NCBI GenBank assembly: GCA_039707655.1
Contig: CM077666.1
Location: 397,935,886-397,999,885, forward strand
Direction: 5' to 3'
Length of the DNA: 64,000 nt
Source: Elymus sibiricus
Taxonomy: Eukaryota > Streptophyta > Magnoliopsida > Poales > Poaceae
Part shown: positions 46,707-58,044 of the stretch, in pieces
Layout of the letters: every line of letters starts with the position of its first letter
Position numbering within the stretch: the first letter of the stretch is position 1
Position numbers and translations under genes: made by a program
Notes under the pieces: model-generated
Databases searched by the model: none
What the model was told of the DNA's origin: nothing
What the model saw: the letters and a program-made list of their open reading frames with translations, nothing else

Positions 46707-48284
46707 TAATAGCACATTTGCTTCCTTGGTGGTTTTGGTAATTCATAATAACATATATCTCATTGAACTAATGTCCATTCAAGATTAAGATTTCAGGATG
46801 TTCAATGATTGGCATGGCATGGACTAGAGATGTGGACCCCTCAAAATGCTAAGGACAAGGATTGGCAAAAGCTCAAGACTCTACATTTTTGGTTTAGTGA
46901 TCCAAGATCACATTGAGTCCATAGGAAAGCCAATACTATTAAAAGGGGATGAGGTGTTGCTTAATGGTCTTTTTGCTCAAGTGCTTAGTGATAGTACTCC
47001 TAAACCCTCAACCACTCTCTCTACCCAAATATGTCCTAAACCTACATTCCAACTCGGCCCCACCGATATTTCCTATCCGGCCTCACCGAGTTCATCCAAG
47101 ACTTAGCCACTGCCAAAACCCTAACAAATCGGATCCACCAAAATGGATCTCGGTCCCACCGAGATGGCCTTGCCAACTCTCTATAATCGTTTGCACTTAC
47201 TTCGGTCTCACCGAGTTTTGCAAATCGGTCTCACCGAGATGGCTTGCCAACTCTCTGTTGCCTTATTGCTTCACTTCGGTCCTACCGAGTTGATGCAATC
47301 GGTGCCACCGAGATGAGGTTTGCCCTAGCCATTGCACTTCGGTCCATCCGAGTTGTTCGTATCGGTCCCACCGAGATTCCTAAAGTTCATATCTTTTACA
47401 CAGTTCAGTGCTACAAAGATTATCGTTTCGGTGCCACCGAGTTGGGTCAAAAGTGTGTAACGGTTGGATTTTGTGTGGAGGCTATATATACCCCTCCACC
47501 ACCTCCTTCTCTCTAAGGAGAGCCATCAGAACGTGCCTACACTTCCACCATACATTTTCTGAGAGAGAACCACCTACTCATGTGTTGAGATCAAGTCATT
47601 GCATTCCTACCATTTGAACCTTGATCTCTAGCCTTTCCCTAGTTGCTTTCCACTCAAATCCTTCTTCCACCATATCCAAATATGTGAGGAGTTGTTTGAG
47701 TGCTGGGAAGACTATCATTTGAAGCACAAGAGCAAGGAGTTCATCAACAACACACCGTCTATTACCTTTTGGAGAGTGGTGTCTCCTAGATTGGTTAGGT
47801 GTCACTTGGGAGCCTCCAACATGATGTGGAGTTGAACCAAGGAGTTTGTAAGGGCAAGGAGATCGCCTACTTCGTGAAGATCTACCCCGAGTGAGGCTAG
47901 TCCTTCGTGGACGTAAGCCATGGTGGAATAGACAAGGCTGCTTCTTCGTGGACCCTTCGTGGGTGGAGCCCTCCGTGGACTTGCGCATCCGTTACCCTTC
48001 GTGGGTTGAAGTCTCCATCAACATGGACGTACGATAGCACCACCTATCGGAACCGCGCCAAAACATACCGTGTCTTCATTGCGTTTGAAATCTCCGATCC
48101 CCTCCTTTACTTACATATGCAATTGTTTACTTTCCGCTGCTATACTCTTAAAATTGCATGTGTAGGGTGATGCTTGACATGTACTATTGCTAAAATATGC
48201 CCACAACTGAAATTGGGAAAAGGTTAGGTTTTATTTGGCCAAGTAGTCTAATCACCCCCCTCTAGACATACTTTCGATCCTACA
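46707..48284 (+). repeat. 3' LTR (gag+ORF2 copia copy 2)
   Basis: 1578 bp. The first bases are TAATAG rather than TGAAAG, so the terminal TG is mutated; the end is ATCCTACA followed by TSD AAAGA. TATA box 47483-47490, palindrome array 47055-47450. Confidence 0.95.
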
Positions 48285-50064
48285 AAAGATAATTTCCAAA
48301 GAAAAATGCCCTCAAAATTTTAGCCCAATCGGAGTTACGGATTCTGGGAATATAAGAAATGGTAAAGGGCCAGAAAAAGGGACGCGAAACAGAAGAGCAA
48401 CAGAGAGAGAGATCCAATCTCGAAGGGGCTCCTCCCCTCCGGGAGCCATGGCGGCCATGGACCAGAGGGGAAACTCTCCTCCCATCTAGGGGGGGAGGCC
48501 AAGGAAGAAGAAGAAGGAGGGGGGCTCTCTCCCCCTCTCTCCCGGTGGAGCCGGAACGTCGCCGGGGGAACCATCGTGACGGAGATCTACACCAACAACT
48601 TCGCCGCCGTCAACACCAACTCTCTCCCCCTCTATGCAGTGGTGTAACACCTCTTCTCCCCACTGTAATCTCTACTTAAACATGGTGCTTAACGCTATAT
48701 ATTATTATCCAATGATATGTGGCAATCCTATGATGTTTGAGTAGATTCATTTTGTCCTATGGGTTGATTGATGATCATGATTGGTTTGAGTTGTATGTTT
48801 TATTTTGGTGCTGTCCTATGGTGCCCTCTATGTCGCGCAAGCATGAGGGATTCCTGTTGTAGGGTTTGCAATATGTTCATAATTCTCTTATAGTGGGCGG
48901 CTAGAGTGACAGAAGCTTACACCCGAGTAAGGGGGTTGTTGCGTATGTGAGTAAAGAGGACTTGTTACTTAATGCTATGGTTGGGTTTTACCTTAATGAT
49001 CTTTGGTAGTTGTGGATGGTTGCTAGAGTTCCAATCATAAGTGCATATGATCCAAGTACGGAAAGTATGTTAGCTCATGCCTCTCCCTCATATAAAATTG
49101 CGATAATGACTACCGGTCTAGTTATTGATTGCCTAGGGACAAATCCTTCTCTTGCATTACAAAAAGCTTTCTACTAAACAACTAACTTTTATTATCTTGC
49201 AAATTATTCCTAGTTTTATTCCTACTAAGTATTCCTAGTTTTATTCTTGCAAAGTAGTTCTAGCATTACACCTACAAAGTACTTCTAGTTTCATACTTGT
49301 TCTAGGTAAAGCGAACGTTAAGTGTGCGTAGAGTTGTATCGGTGGTCGATAGAACTTGAAGGGAATATTAATTCTACCTTTAGCTCCTCGTTGGGTTTGA
49401 CACTCTTATTTATCGAAAAAGCTACAATTGATCCCCTATACTTGTGGGTTATCAAGACGAGGCAACCCAATATGTATCTTAAATTTTTGCTTTACTTTCT
49501 GTTTTTGTGTGTTCACACAATTGTAGCCTCTCCTATGATTGTGTTTTTATTTTTTAATTAGTGTTTGTGCCACGTAATGCCTTTGGGATGATTTGGATGA
49601 TAGTATAATTGATACTGTTTGGAAAACAGAAAGTTTTGCGTCCAGTATTTGATTTTTAATTCTGTACTGGAGTGTCATAAAAATCTGAAATGTTGACACA
49701 GTATTGGTATATGAATTGTTTACGTTGTCCTAATTTTTCAGAAGTTTTGGAGTTACAGAAGTATGGCTTTTAAATAGATCTTTACAGACTGTTCTGTTTT
49801 AGACAGATTCTGTTTTTGTTGCATAGTTTGCTTATTTTGATGAATCTATGGATTGTATCGAGGGGTATAAGTCATCGAGAAGTTGGAGTACAGTAGAATT
49901 ATGCTAATATTAAATATGAATCAATTTACAACAGTACCTAAAGTTTAAGATTTATTTTTTATACTAACGGATCTCACGAGGTTTCTGTTGAGTTTTGTGT
50001 GCTGAAGTTTTCAAGTTTTGGGTGAGACTACGATGGATAAAGGAATAAGGAGCGGCAAGAGCCT

Positions 50065-50150
50065 AAGCTTGGGGATGCCCAAGGCACCCCAAGGTAATAT
50101 TCAAGGAATACTCAAGCGTCTAAGCTTGGGGATGCCCCGGAAGGCATCCC
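50065..50150. repeat. Hairpin module, copy 3 (GGCATCCCCAAGC)
   Basis: CTTGGGGATGCC / GGCACCCCAAG at 50067-50093 and GGGATGCC / GGCATCCC at 50129-50150; the same two-hairpin layout as at 13874 and 14608. Confidence 0.8.
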
Positions 50151-51419
50151 TTCTTTCGTCTACAATCTATCGGTAACTCACTTGGAGCTATATTTTTATT
50201 CATCACATGATATGTGCTTTGCTTGGAGCGTCTTGTGCTATAGTTTTATTTTCTTTGTTTGCTTTTTAGTTTGACACAATCATCTTTGCGGAACACACCC
50301 TTTTGAGAGGGACACACATTATTCGTGATTTGTTAGAATACTCTATGTGCTTCACTTATATCTTTTGAGCTAGGCAGTTGCTCTAGTGCTTCACTAATAT
50401 CTTTTAGAGCACGGCGGTGGTTATATTTTGAAGAAATAGTTGCACTCTCATGCTTCACTTATATCTTTTTGAGAGTCTAATATTTAGTAATGGCAATTTG
50501 CACATGTTAAAAGAATGATCTTGATATGATAAGGTATCCAAGGGGGATATAATAAAAACCTTCATGTAGATCACTAAGTATGAAGTGCATGGTTAATTTT
50601 ATTAATGTCGTAATATGAAAGGATATAGGTTCATGATCATTGGTTAGTAGAAATATTGGTATTAAAGTTTGTTATGACATATTCACCTAAATATTAGTTG
50701 TGGCATGGCGAGGAAGTTGGAGCATTTATAGGTCTGAAATGAAATCCTTGAGTGCTGTTATAATCGGGGTCGTGCGATGGTTAACTCCTACCAACCCTCC
50801 TCCTAGGGGCATGCGGTGAGTGCTTTGCTTCGAGGGCTAAGTAGACTTTTGCAATAAGTATGTGAGTTCTTTATGACTAATGTGAGTCCATGGATTATAC
50901 GCACTCCTATCTTTCCGTAATTTGCTAGCCTCTTCGGTACCGTGCCTTGCCCTTTCTCACCTCGAGAGTTGGCGCAAACTTTGCCGGTGCGTCCAAACCC
51001 CGTGATATGATATGCTCTTTCACACATAAACCCCTTTTACCTTCCTCAAAACAGCCACCATACCTACCTGTTATGGCATTTCCATAGCCATTCCGAGATA
51101 TATTGCCATGCAACTTCCACCGTTCTGTTTATATGACACACATCATCATTGTCATATTGCTTTGCATGATCATATAGCTGACATAGTATTTGTGGCAAAG
51201 CCACCGTTCATCATTTTTCATACATGTTACGCTAGATCATTTCACATCCTGGTACACTGCCAGAGGCATTCATATAGAGTCATATTTGTTCTAGTATCGA
51301 GTTGTAATTTCGAGTTGTAAGTAAATAAAAGTGTGATGATCATCATTATTAGAGCATTGTCCCAGTGAGGAAAGGATGATGGAGGCTATGATTCCCCCAC
51401 AAGTCGGGATGAGGCTCCG

Positions 51420-51497
51420 GACAAAAAAAAAGAAAGAAAAAAAGGGAAAAAAGAAGAGAAAATAAAATAAATGAATGAGAGAAAAAGAGAGAAGGGG
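51420..51497 (+). repeat. Purine-rich tract
   Basis: Nearly pure A/G for about 75 bases (AAAAAGAAAG, GGGAAAAAAG, GAGAAAAAGAG). It lies in the 3' noncoding region of the gypsy, shortly before where its 3' LTR would be expected. Confidence 0.75.
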
Positions 51498-51543
51498 CAA
51501 TGTTACTATCCTTTTCCACACTTGTGCTTCAAAGTAGCACCAT

Positions 51544-52027
51544 TGACGGTGTCCTGGACTAGGGGGTCCCAACCTAGTCAGCCCATAGTCCTCGGGTTGG
51601 GCCCGAAGGCCCTCGTTCTCGCTCGGATGGACTCCGGAGGACACGACGTGATCAAGATTGCATCTGTCGAAGACTTGGAGTATACCCCAAGACATCTCCT
51701 GCCGCCTCCATATGCATCCCTGGATACTGCCTATGTAACCCTAGATGCCCTACCTGGCGTGTATATAAGCCAGAGGGTTTAGCCTGTAGAGGTCACGGAA
51801 TCACAATTACCATCCACCTAGCCCTAGGGTTAGACTTCTCCTTACAATCTCGAGGTAGATCAAGCTTGTACTCGATACTTCATCATCAATATAATCAAAG
51901 AAGGACGTAGGGTATTACCTCTTCGAGAGGGCCCGAACCTAGGTAAACACCGTCTCCTTTGTCCCTGTTACCATTGATCCGAGATCCACAGCTCGGGACC
52001 CCTACCCCGAGGTCAGCCGGACCGACA
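51544..52027 (+). repeat. 5' LTR of the short-LTR gypsy
   Basis: Starts TGACGGTGTCCTGGACTAGG, ends GACCGACA; TATA box TATATAA at 51762-51768. Confidence 0.78.
51762..51768 (+). promoter_or_regulatory. TATA box, short-LTR gypsy
   Basis: GTGTATATAAGCC, about 220 bp into the 484-bp LTR. Confidence 0.65.
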
Positions 52028-52812
52028 CTGGTGCTTTCATTGAGAGTTCCGCCTGTGAGATCAGCAAAGGATCGATGGGATCGTCGGTCAACGACTCCAA
52101 CCCCCAGGGCATTGCTTCTGTGCCCGAAACCCCCATCGCTAGATCGTGCCCCCTCCTTTACAAGCAAGGGACGATCCCTTCCCCTTTTTGCACCCAGGCC
52201 GAAACCCCCATAAAGGACGAAGGGCTGAGGTACTTCCTGGAAAGCGACTCTGACAGTGGCCGGCTAGAGGCGACTGACAAGTCGGATCCCCCAATCTGTT
52301 CGGCTCCTCCGATGGCTGCATGTCCCTCGCAGGACAAAAACGTCAGGGCTTCGAGCCCTCAGCCTACGGAGACCGAAGTTCCCTTCTCGAACACATCCCA
52401 CATCGAATATTGCCCTGACAAATTAGGCCCTCCCGATGTTTGGGATCTAGCCTATGTGCGATAGCTACCTGACGAGTCTATCAGGCACTTCTGGGCCAGG
52501 TTCTCATCTGTCAAAGACGACATACCGGTTTGCCAGGACTCAGAAATAATAGCAGCCTTTCAGAGTGGCTGTAGGGATAAGGACGTTTCGAATGTTCTCA
52601 CCTGCCGCTGCGTCCAAACACTCTCTGAACTATCTGATCTGGTGTCGAGGTTTTACGCCATCGAAGACGCTTGGCTGGCCCAGGAAGAACGAACAGATTT
52701 GATCTATTACAACCACTTGAAACGCGGCAGGCTCGCACCTCGTCATGAACACCGTGATCAACGCACGATGGTCACGCGATCTCGAAAAAAGAGAAAAACC
52801 ATGGACCGATCT

Positions 52813-53076
52813 TGTAATGGCCTGGCTTAATAGGGATGATAGACTACTCATATCAATAAGGAATTCCTTCTTTTCTGAAAACCCATTCGGAAAGAACTCC
52901 AAAGTTAAGCGTGCTTAGCTTGGAGTAATTTCAGGATGGGTGACCGACCGGGAAGTTGGTCCTGGGTGCGCACGAGTGAGGACAAAGTGCGCATGAAAGA
53001 CTAGTATTGATCTGTGGGGCCAGTCTAAATCCCGCCAGGAGTAACGACCACCGGCAGGTGTGTCCGGGGCGTTACA
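52813..53076 (+). repeat. Cassandra copy 2, 5' LTR
   Basis: TGTAATGGCC ... GGCGTTACA, with the 5S-like segment 78 bases from the start, as in the other three Cassandra LTRs. Confidence 0.95.
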
Positions 53077-53272
53077 AGTTGGTATTAGAGCCGACCCTCG
53101 CGGTTACATGGATGTTTGCGGACAAGTGCGTGGTCATGTTGTGCATGACGTTTGTGACCCGTCATGGCACACGGCATGGCACATGTGCCGGACTGGATGC
53201 ACAGATGTATGTGCCAAGAGGGAACGTTCCTGTGGCCCGACGAGGATGTCAGTTCCTCTGAGTGGGGGTGTA

Positions 53273-53536
53273 TGTAATGGCCTGGCTTAATAGGGATGAT
53301 TGACTACTCATATCAATAAGGAATTCCTTCTTTTTCGGGAGCCCATTCAGAAAGAACTCCAAAGTTAAGCGTGCTCAGCTTGGAGTAATTTCAGGATGGG
53401 TGACCGACCGGGAAGTTGGTCCCGGGTGCGCACGAGTGAGGACAAAGTGCGCAGGAAAGACTAGTATTGATCTGTGGGACCAGTCTAAATCCCGCCAGGA
53501 GTAACGACCACCGGCAGGTGTGTCCGGGGCGTTACA
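53273..53536 (+). repeat. Cassandra copy 2, 3' LTR
   Basis: TGTAATGGCC ... GGCGTTACA followed by GATCT. Differs from its partner at about ten positions by eye. Confidence 0.95.
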
Positions 53537-56500
53537 GATCTAGGACCACCCTCGATGGCCTCCTAGTTAAACCGTGCCCAATCCACTCCGTTCTACTGAA
53601 CACCAGCCCAACTCACAGCCTTCGTGACTGCTGGGTGACGAGGCAAGTAGCTAAGGGAGGCCTATCCCTCCTCTCTGCCATGCCTAGGTGTTCGGAGGAG
53701 CCATCGGGTGATGACGAAGTCCTAATGATCTACGAAACCTTCACGTCCAACAAACAGCGGAAGCGGGCTCTCCAGGAAGTTAATTTAATCCGGGAAGTAG
53801 CCGCCCAGGGTGCGTGGATAGACACGCCAATCACCTTTGATCATAAAGGTCAGTCGAGGTTCGCCCCGAGCAGGTGTCCCGCCGCACTGGTTCTTGACTG
53901 TGGCACCCCGGCTCAGAGAGACCGGAACACCCTGCATTCCAGCCCAGAGATCAAGTCTTCTGGAATACGACATTGCTTGGCATAGAACAAATCAGCTCTT
54001 TATTACAACTAATATGAGTACAAGGGTTCGATATTACAAAGATTACAGGGGTACGGCGATACTACGCCTGCTCAGATAGCTCTAGGCTAGCAGCGGAACA
54101 ACTCGTAGCAGAATAACTTCTAGCAGCGGAACAGCGACAACGGTGATGGATTCCACTCCGCAGGGACTCTGGCTGGGACGCATCCTAGAGCGCAACCTCG
54201 GGATCCTCGACAAACAATCAATCATGGCATCACCTGCAATCTGGCATGACACGCCAGGTGAGTACTTTGAATGTACTCGCAAGCTCACAGCAACCAAAGC
54301 AATCAGGACAAACAACAGCATGGCATTTACAGCTAATTACCATTGATGAACATGATGCTACTAGAATCAACATGAGAGTGAGCATGGCATGTACATGTTA
54401 CTCATGATATGAACATGATGATACTAGCACTAGCATGCAAGGGGGGTCGACGTTTAAGGTCTCATGGACCCACTTACTCTGCTCGGAGGTTATCTCGTAA
54501 CCACCATAGGTATCAATCTTTCTTACCGTCGTGATCATCACACGATCACCTCATGATCAACCATCATCAAGAATACCATCATGATCATCTCGTGACCACA
54601 TAAAGATCAACCAACTTCTTTTCTCATCAAACCGGGGTTGTTATTATTCAAGTTAATATTACTGTTGACCCATAGTGTGACCTACTATGAACTGTGTCCA
54701 TGACCGAGGACGCGGCTATCGATAGATTATACACTCTGCAGAGGTTAGTACACTGTACCCACACCACAGAATTCATGGCCTCGTGCTCCCATTCGAGTGG
54801 ACCAACAACATTCCAAAAAAACCAATCTATTGCATGACACTCTCCCAGCCACTCCGACAAACTCCCCTTTGGGCTATGTCATGGGTGGCCCCGATGTCAA
54901 CTCGTGACATCCTGCCACCTCGTGGCTGCCACCGTCGTGGCCAAAATAAAAACTGTCCCAAACGGGGACCCTGGATCCATACAACTCGGGCACACAAGGC
55001 TATGGCTGCCTACCAGATCAGGGTAGCGCGCACACATAACCTTCCCTAGTTGGAGGTTCCGGCGAGAGGCATGACAATAGACCGAATTAGGGCCTCCCCA
55101 GCCAGCCAAGTGTGGCTGCACTGGTGAGCTCGATTCGGTGGCACCATGACTCAGCCAACAGATTTGTTCAAGTTCGATTAATGTCAGGTTCAACGTGAAT
55201 GGTGATGATCTGAGCCACAATAAAATAACATGACAATGCATATGAGCATGATATCAACATAAACATGGATCGGCAATATAACCATTTATCATAACATCAA
55301 CAACGATAAATCACTTAGCCTACGGGATGCATATGAGCATGGCATAAAGATGATCATGAATATCACAAGTATTTTCATAATACACCCTAACTATTCATAT
55401 GAGCATATCATTATCACTAGCATCGGAAATGATTACAAGAATGAAACATGATAATAACATTAGTAATTAATCATTTCACTTACTAGATGAAAATGAACAT
55501 GGCATAAGAAATGAGCATGGATTCTCAAGCATATAAGTAGCATTCAAAATAATTACATGAACAAATAATTATTCGAACATTCAAGTCGAAACCATGTCTA
55601 TTGCAATGCCATCATGCAAGTGGCTGTTGTGGCTTGCCTGGAGATAAAGGAATCATCGGAAAGAGGTGCGATGAACTCGCGGAAAGATTTGCCGAAAACG
55701 TTTCTCTCTCGGCGGAGCTGATTAGAGGGCAACGGCAAAATGGTCATTTTCAACATGTGACAACATTATGAAAATGGTACCAACGGAACGGGCTCGGCGA
55801 ATAGAGAACGTGGGCTTTTGAATCACCTGAATCGGAGTTACGGTCGCGGAGATACAGCCGTTCGTTCGTTAGGAAGAAAACAAATAAAAATCTGTTCACT
55901 TCTGCTGCTAACGGGCGAACGCCCGCAACTTAACAGATTCGGCCGGCGAGGTAAAACAGAAAGCGTAGTTCGCAGGAATACGCTTTCAGAGAAGTGAAAG
56001 CGCACTTTTGCCCGAAGAAGCACCAGATTACGTTTTCCTTAGGCGAAAACGTATTCCGCCAATACTTGTCCACTTAAGTGGCGGGCCCGGGCACTGGGTC
56101 ACTTACACACGGGCCCCGCCGGTGCTCTCTCTCTCTCTCTCCTGCTTCTCTTCTTCTTCCTCCCGACAGAAGCAGAGGAGAGGTGAGGCAGGGGCGCTGC
56201 CGGCGCTGGCCCCACCAACTCCGGCCACCTCCGGTCGAGGCGAGGGCATAGGCGGCCTCGAGAAGGAGCACCGCACCTGCCCCGGAGTAGCACACGCACC
56301 GAGGAGGGTCGTAGCGAAGACAGCTTCAACGCCGGCGGACTGGAGCTTCGGGCGACGGCGGTCTCGGTGCTACGGTGCTTCGTAGCCGAGGGAAAGGGGT
56401 GGGGGAGGGTCACCGGACTCGAGGGGCCCCTCTGGTGGTGACAGCAGGGAGAGGGAGGCGTCGTGCCGCTCGAATTTGAGCGGGCCGAAATGGCGGCCAT

Positions 56501-56607
56501 GGCGGCAATGGGAGGGCAGGGGAGCTCCTCGAGCTCGAGGGAGTGGTCGGGGAGGTTGCTAGGAGGAAGGAGAAGGGGTTGGTGAGGTCGAGGGAGCTCG
56601 GGGTGGG

Positions 56608-56616
56608 CTTATATAG
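56608..56616 (-). promoter_or_regulatory. TATA box, third LARD-like LTR
   Basis: CTATATAAG on the minus strand, ahead of a GC-rich leader in element orientation. Confidence 0.62.
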
Positions 56617-57714
56617 CTGGGGCAAGATCGGGGTGAGCGCGGACACGGCGACGCATGCGCCGGCGCACTGGAGCAAGGAGGCCATGCGTAGGGGAGGGGG
56701 GAGGGGCCAAAGTGCTCACACGGTGCGAAGAGGCCACGGAAGGCTTCGGGTGAGTTTGAGGGGGAAGATGCCAGGAAGAAGACGACGGCAGCCGCGGGCA
56801 CGCAGTGCGGCGTGGCGATCCGGGGAGGAAAGGGGAGGGGGCTCGGGCACGCGTGGACGCAGGGGACTGTGGGCGACGCGGTGGACAAGGTGGGACGCGC
56901 GGGAGCGGCCGGAAGGGCAGTGATCGGAGCTAGCCGACGCTCAGAATGCGCCAAACGCATGCCAGCCCGCGTGGTCACCGCATGCATTGGCGAGAGGAGG
57001 GCACGTATGCCTGGCAAAAGGAGTCTAGAGTGTAATCCTTTCAACATGGGGCCTCTCTGAAGTGATGGTTCGAAGAAAGCAACTGTGTGCTAATGGGAGG
57101 GATCATCTAAAGTTTGCTGTAGGAAACTTGGGCATGAAGATGTGGTCAAATGACTTGACCAATGGGCCAAGAAAGATGTCACAGGGGTTTAGGGTAGGAA
57201 GGACTATAGTCCTGTGAAATATGAAAAGATTTGGACCAATATTTATCATAGTTGCTTCACAACTGCCAATCTGGTCCAGAAACTAGATCTTGTAGCTGCA
57301 CTCACCTGGATGATTGGATTGAGCTGAAATTTGGTGGAGGATTATGATTTGGGCATATTAAGGCACTGTAAAAATTTCATACCATTTGGATAAATAAAAA
57401 TGGTACTTCCTTCACAATGATCCACACTGGACAGAACTTGGGGGAATTTTGTGGAGAAAATGGCTTGGCAAAATGATGTGAATTTTGGCATTATCAAAGG
57501 ATATAGGGATATTTAGGTCCTGGATTAATTTCAGAATTTATGAAGCAACAAAAAATATAGTTGCTTCACAAACTGAAATTGTGACCAGAAACAAAGATTG
57601 GATGGTGTGCTCACATAGGTTGTTGGATGGAGATGAAATTTGGTGGAGAGTAATGATTTAATCATATGGATGATCTGCCAAAATTTCAACTCATTTGTAT
57701 TAACCTAGCTAGTA

Positions 57715-58044
57715 CTCCCTCCGTTCCTTTATATAAGGTGTATTTGTTTTTTGATAAAATTCCAGAATGTAAGGTGCATTTCTTCTAATTCCTCATAATT
57801 CCCTTGTTAGCCCTCCTAAAAAAGGAAAGTATCTCTTTTTGATTGTCTATATCTCTCCTTATAGTAAAAGAAGGAAACTATCTTTTTGTCGATTGCATGT
57901 ATCTCATACTTTTCTGGACTAATTGATTCATTTTTCACTAACAAACAAATTTGCTAAGGGTAATTTAGTCTTAACATGTCTATAATTATGTGCCTTGGTC
58001 ACCGTGACGGAAATAATACACTTTACATAAAGGAACGGAGGGAG
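57715..58044. mobile_element. Stowaway (Tc1/mariner) MITE
   Basis: 330 bp with terminal inverted repeats CTCCCTCCGTTCCTTTAT / ATAAAGGAACGGAGGGAG and TA target duplications at 57713-57714 and 58045-58046. AT-rich, no coding capacity. The related LARD LTR at ~24945 lacks it and shows the empty site (GTGGTACTTCCTTCACA), which confirms the insertion. Confidence 0.95.

Larger units (their letters stand above)
39207..48284 (+). mobile_element. Non-autonomous copia-type element (gag + ORF2), complete second copy
   Basis: 9078 bp: 5' LTR 39207-40788, PBS 40791-40802, gag 40874-43066, noncoding palindrome-rich spacer, ORF2 44793-46189, PPT ending at 46706, 3' LTR 46707-48284. TSD AAAGA is at 39202-39206 and 48285-48289. 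It carries no pol and is the inverted partner of the copy at 1-9161. Gag has one nonsense codon; ORF2 has lost its N-terminal region. The LTRs are almost identical by eye, so the insertion is fairly recent. Confidence 0.96.
38841..49454 (+). repeat. Solo or partial LTR of another TGATACG-type gypsy family, split by a copia element
   Basis: Left part 38841-39206 and right part 48285-49454. Begins TGATACGTCTCCGTCG and ends CTTGTGGGTTATCA, giving ~1.5 kb without the insert. It is not the 3' LTR of the enclosing gypsy: after the first ~350 bp it is unrelated to 34962-36522, and the flanking sequence on both sides is continuous gypsy interior. GGAGG precedes it and CGAGG follows three bases after its end, so the TSD is imperfect and the right edge is uncertain. 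The four bases AGAC after TTATCA look like leftover PBS-proximal sequence. Confidence 0.68.
34962..51543 (+). mobile_element. Gypsy LTR retrotransposon with gag-protease, 3' end missing, carrying nested insertions
   Basis: 5' LTR 34962-36522, PBS TGGCGCCGTTGCC at 36534-36546, broken gag-protease 36722-38787, then a junction phrase (AGCGCTTGTGGGGAGG at 38825-38840) that is resumed as GAGGCAACCCAATAT at 49459 after a ~10.6-kb insertion. This is followed by the same 3' noncoding region seen in the Sabrina-like element. The 3' LTR is absent because another gypsy starts at 51544. There is no reverse transcriptase or integrase between protease and the 3' region, so it is probably non-autonomous as well. 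Confidence 0.82.
49455..51543 (+). other. 3' noncoding region of the gag-protease gypsy
   Basis: Homologous, in opposite orientation, to 12094-15309 of the Sabrina-like element (GCAACCCAATAT start, CTGTACTGGAG, hairpin module). It ends with a ~75-bp purine-rich tract (51420-51497) and CACACTTGTGCTTCAAAGTAGCACCAT, where the next gypsy is inserted. There is no coding potential beyond short frames. Confidence 0.75.
52813..53536 (+). mobile_element. Cassandra TRIM retrotransposon, copy 2
   Basis: 724 bp, same plan as copy 1: LTRs 52813-53076 and 53273-53536 (264 bp each), PBS 53080-53091 (TGGTATTAGAGC, one change from copy 1), PPT GAGTGGGGGTGTA ending at 53272. TSD GATCT is at 52808-52812 and 53537-53541. 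The ends are intact (TGTAATGG ... GTTACA), unlike copy 1. The LTRs carry 5S-like segments at 52891-52968 and 53351-53428. It is inserted in the gag gene of the short-LTR gypsy. Confidence 0.97.
51544..53898 (+). mobile_element. 5' part of a gypsy element (short LTR, gag, start of protease)
   Basis: LTR 51544-52027 (484 bp, TGACGGTGTCC ... ACCGACA), PBS-like TGGTGCTTTCATTGAGAG at 52029-52046, then gag from 52075. The element is split by Cassandra (52813-53536) and cut at 53898 by the LARD-like LTR. ACCAT (51539-51543) should be its left TSD; the right end is not in the window. The element type with this PBS and gag is a common Triticeae gypsy, family not determined. Confidence 0.8.
52075..53898 (+). 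pseudogene. gag: Gypsy gag, disrupted by Cassandra and truncated
   Basis: ATG at 52075 after the PBS. The frame has a TAG at 52462-52464, then continues with a Retrotrans_gag-like segment (DESIRHFWARFSSVKDDI, near 52470) and a basic stretch up to Cassandra at 52812. After the Cassandra and its duplicated GATCT, the same polyprotein continues to 53898, ending in a segment (AALVLD) that in related elements lies shortly before the protease active site. The active site itself is lost because the LARD-like element is inserted there. Acidic linker, no zinc knuckle seen. Inactive. Confidence 0.8.

Noticed and set aside
51471..51782. 103-codon frame across the start of the short-LTR gypsy
   Set aside because: Crosses the boundary between a purine tract and an unrelated LTR; chance reading frame.
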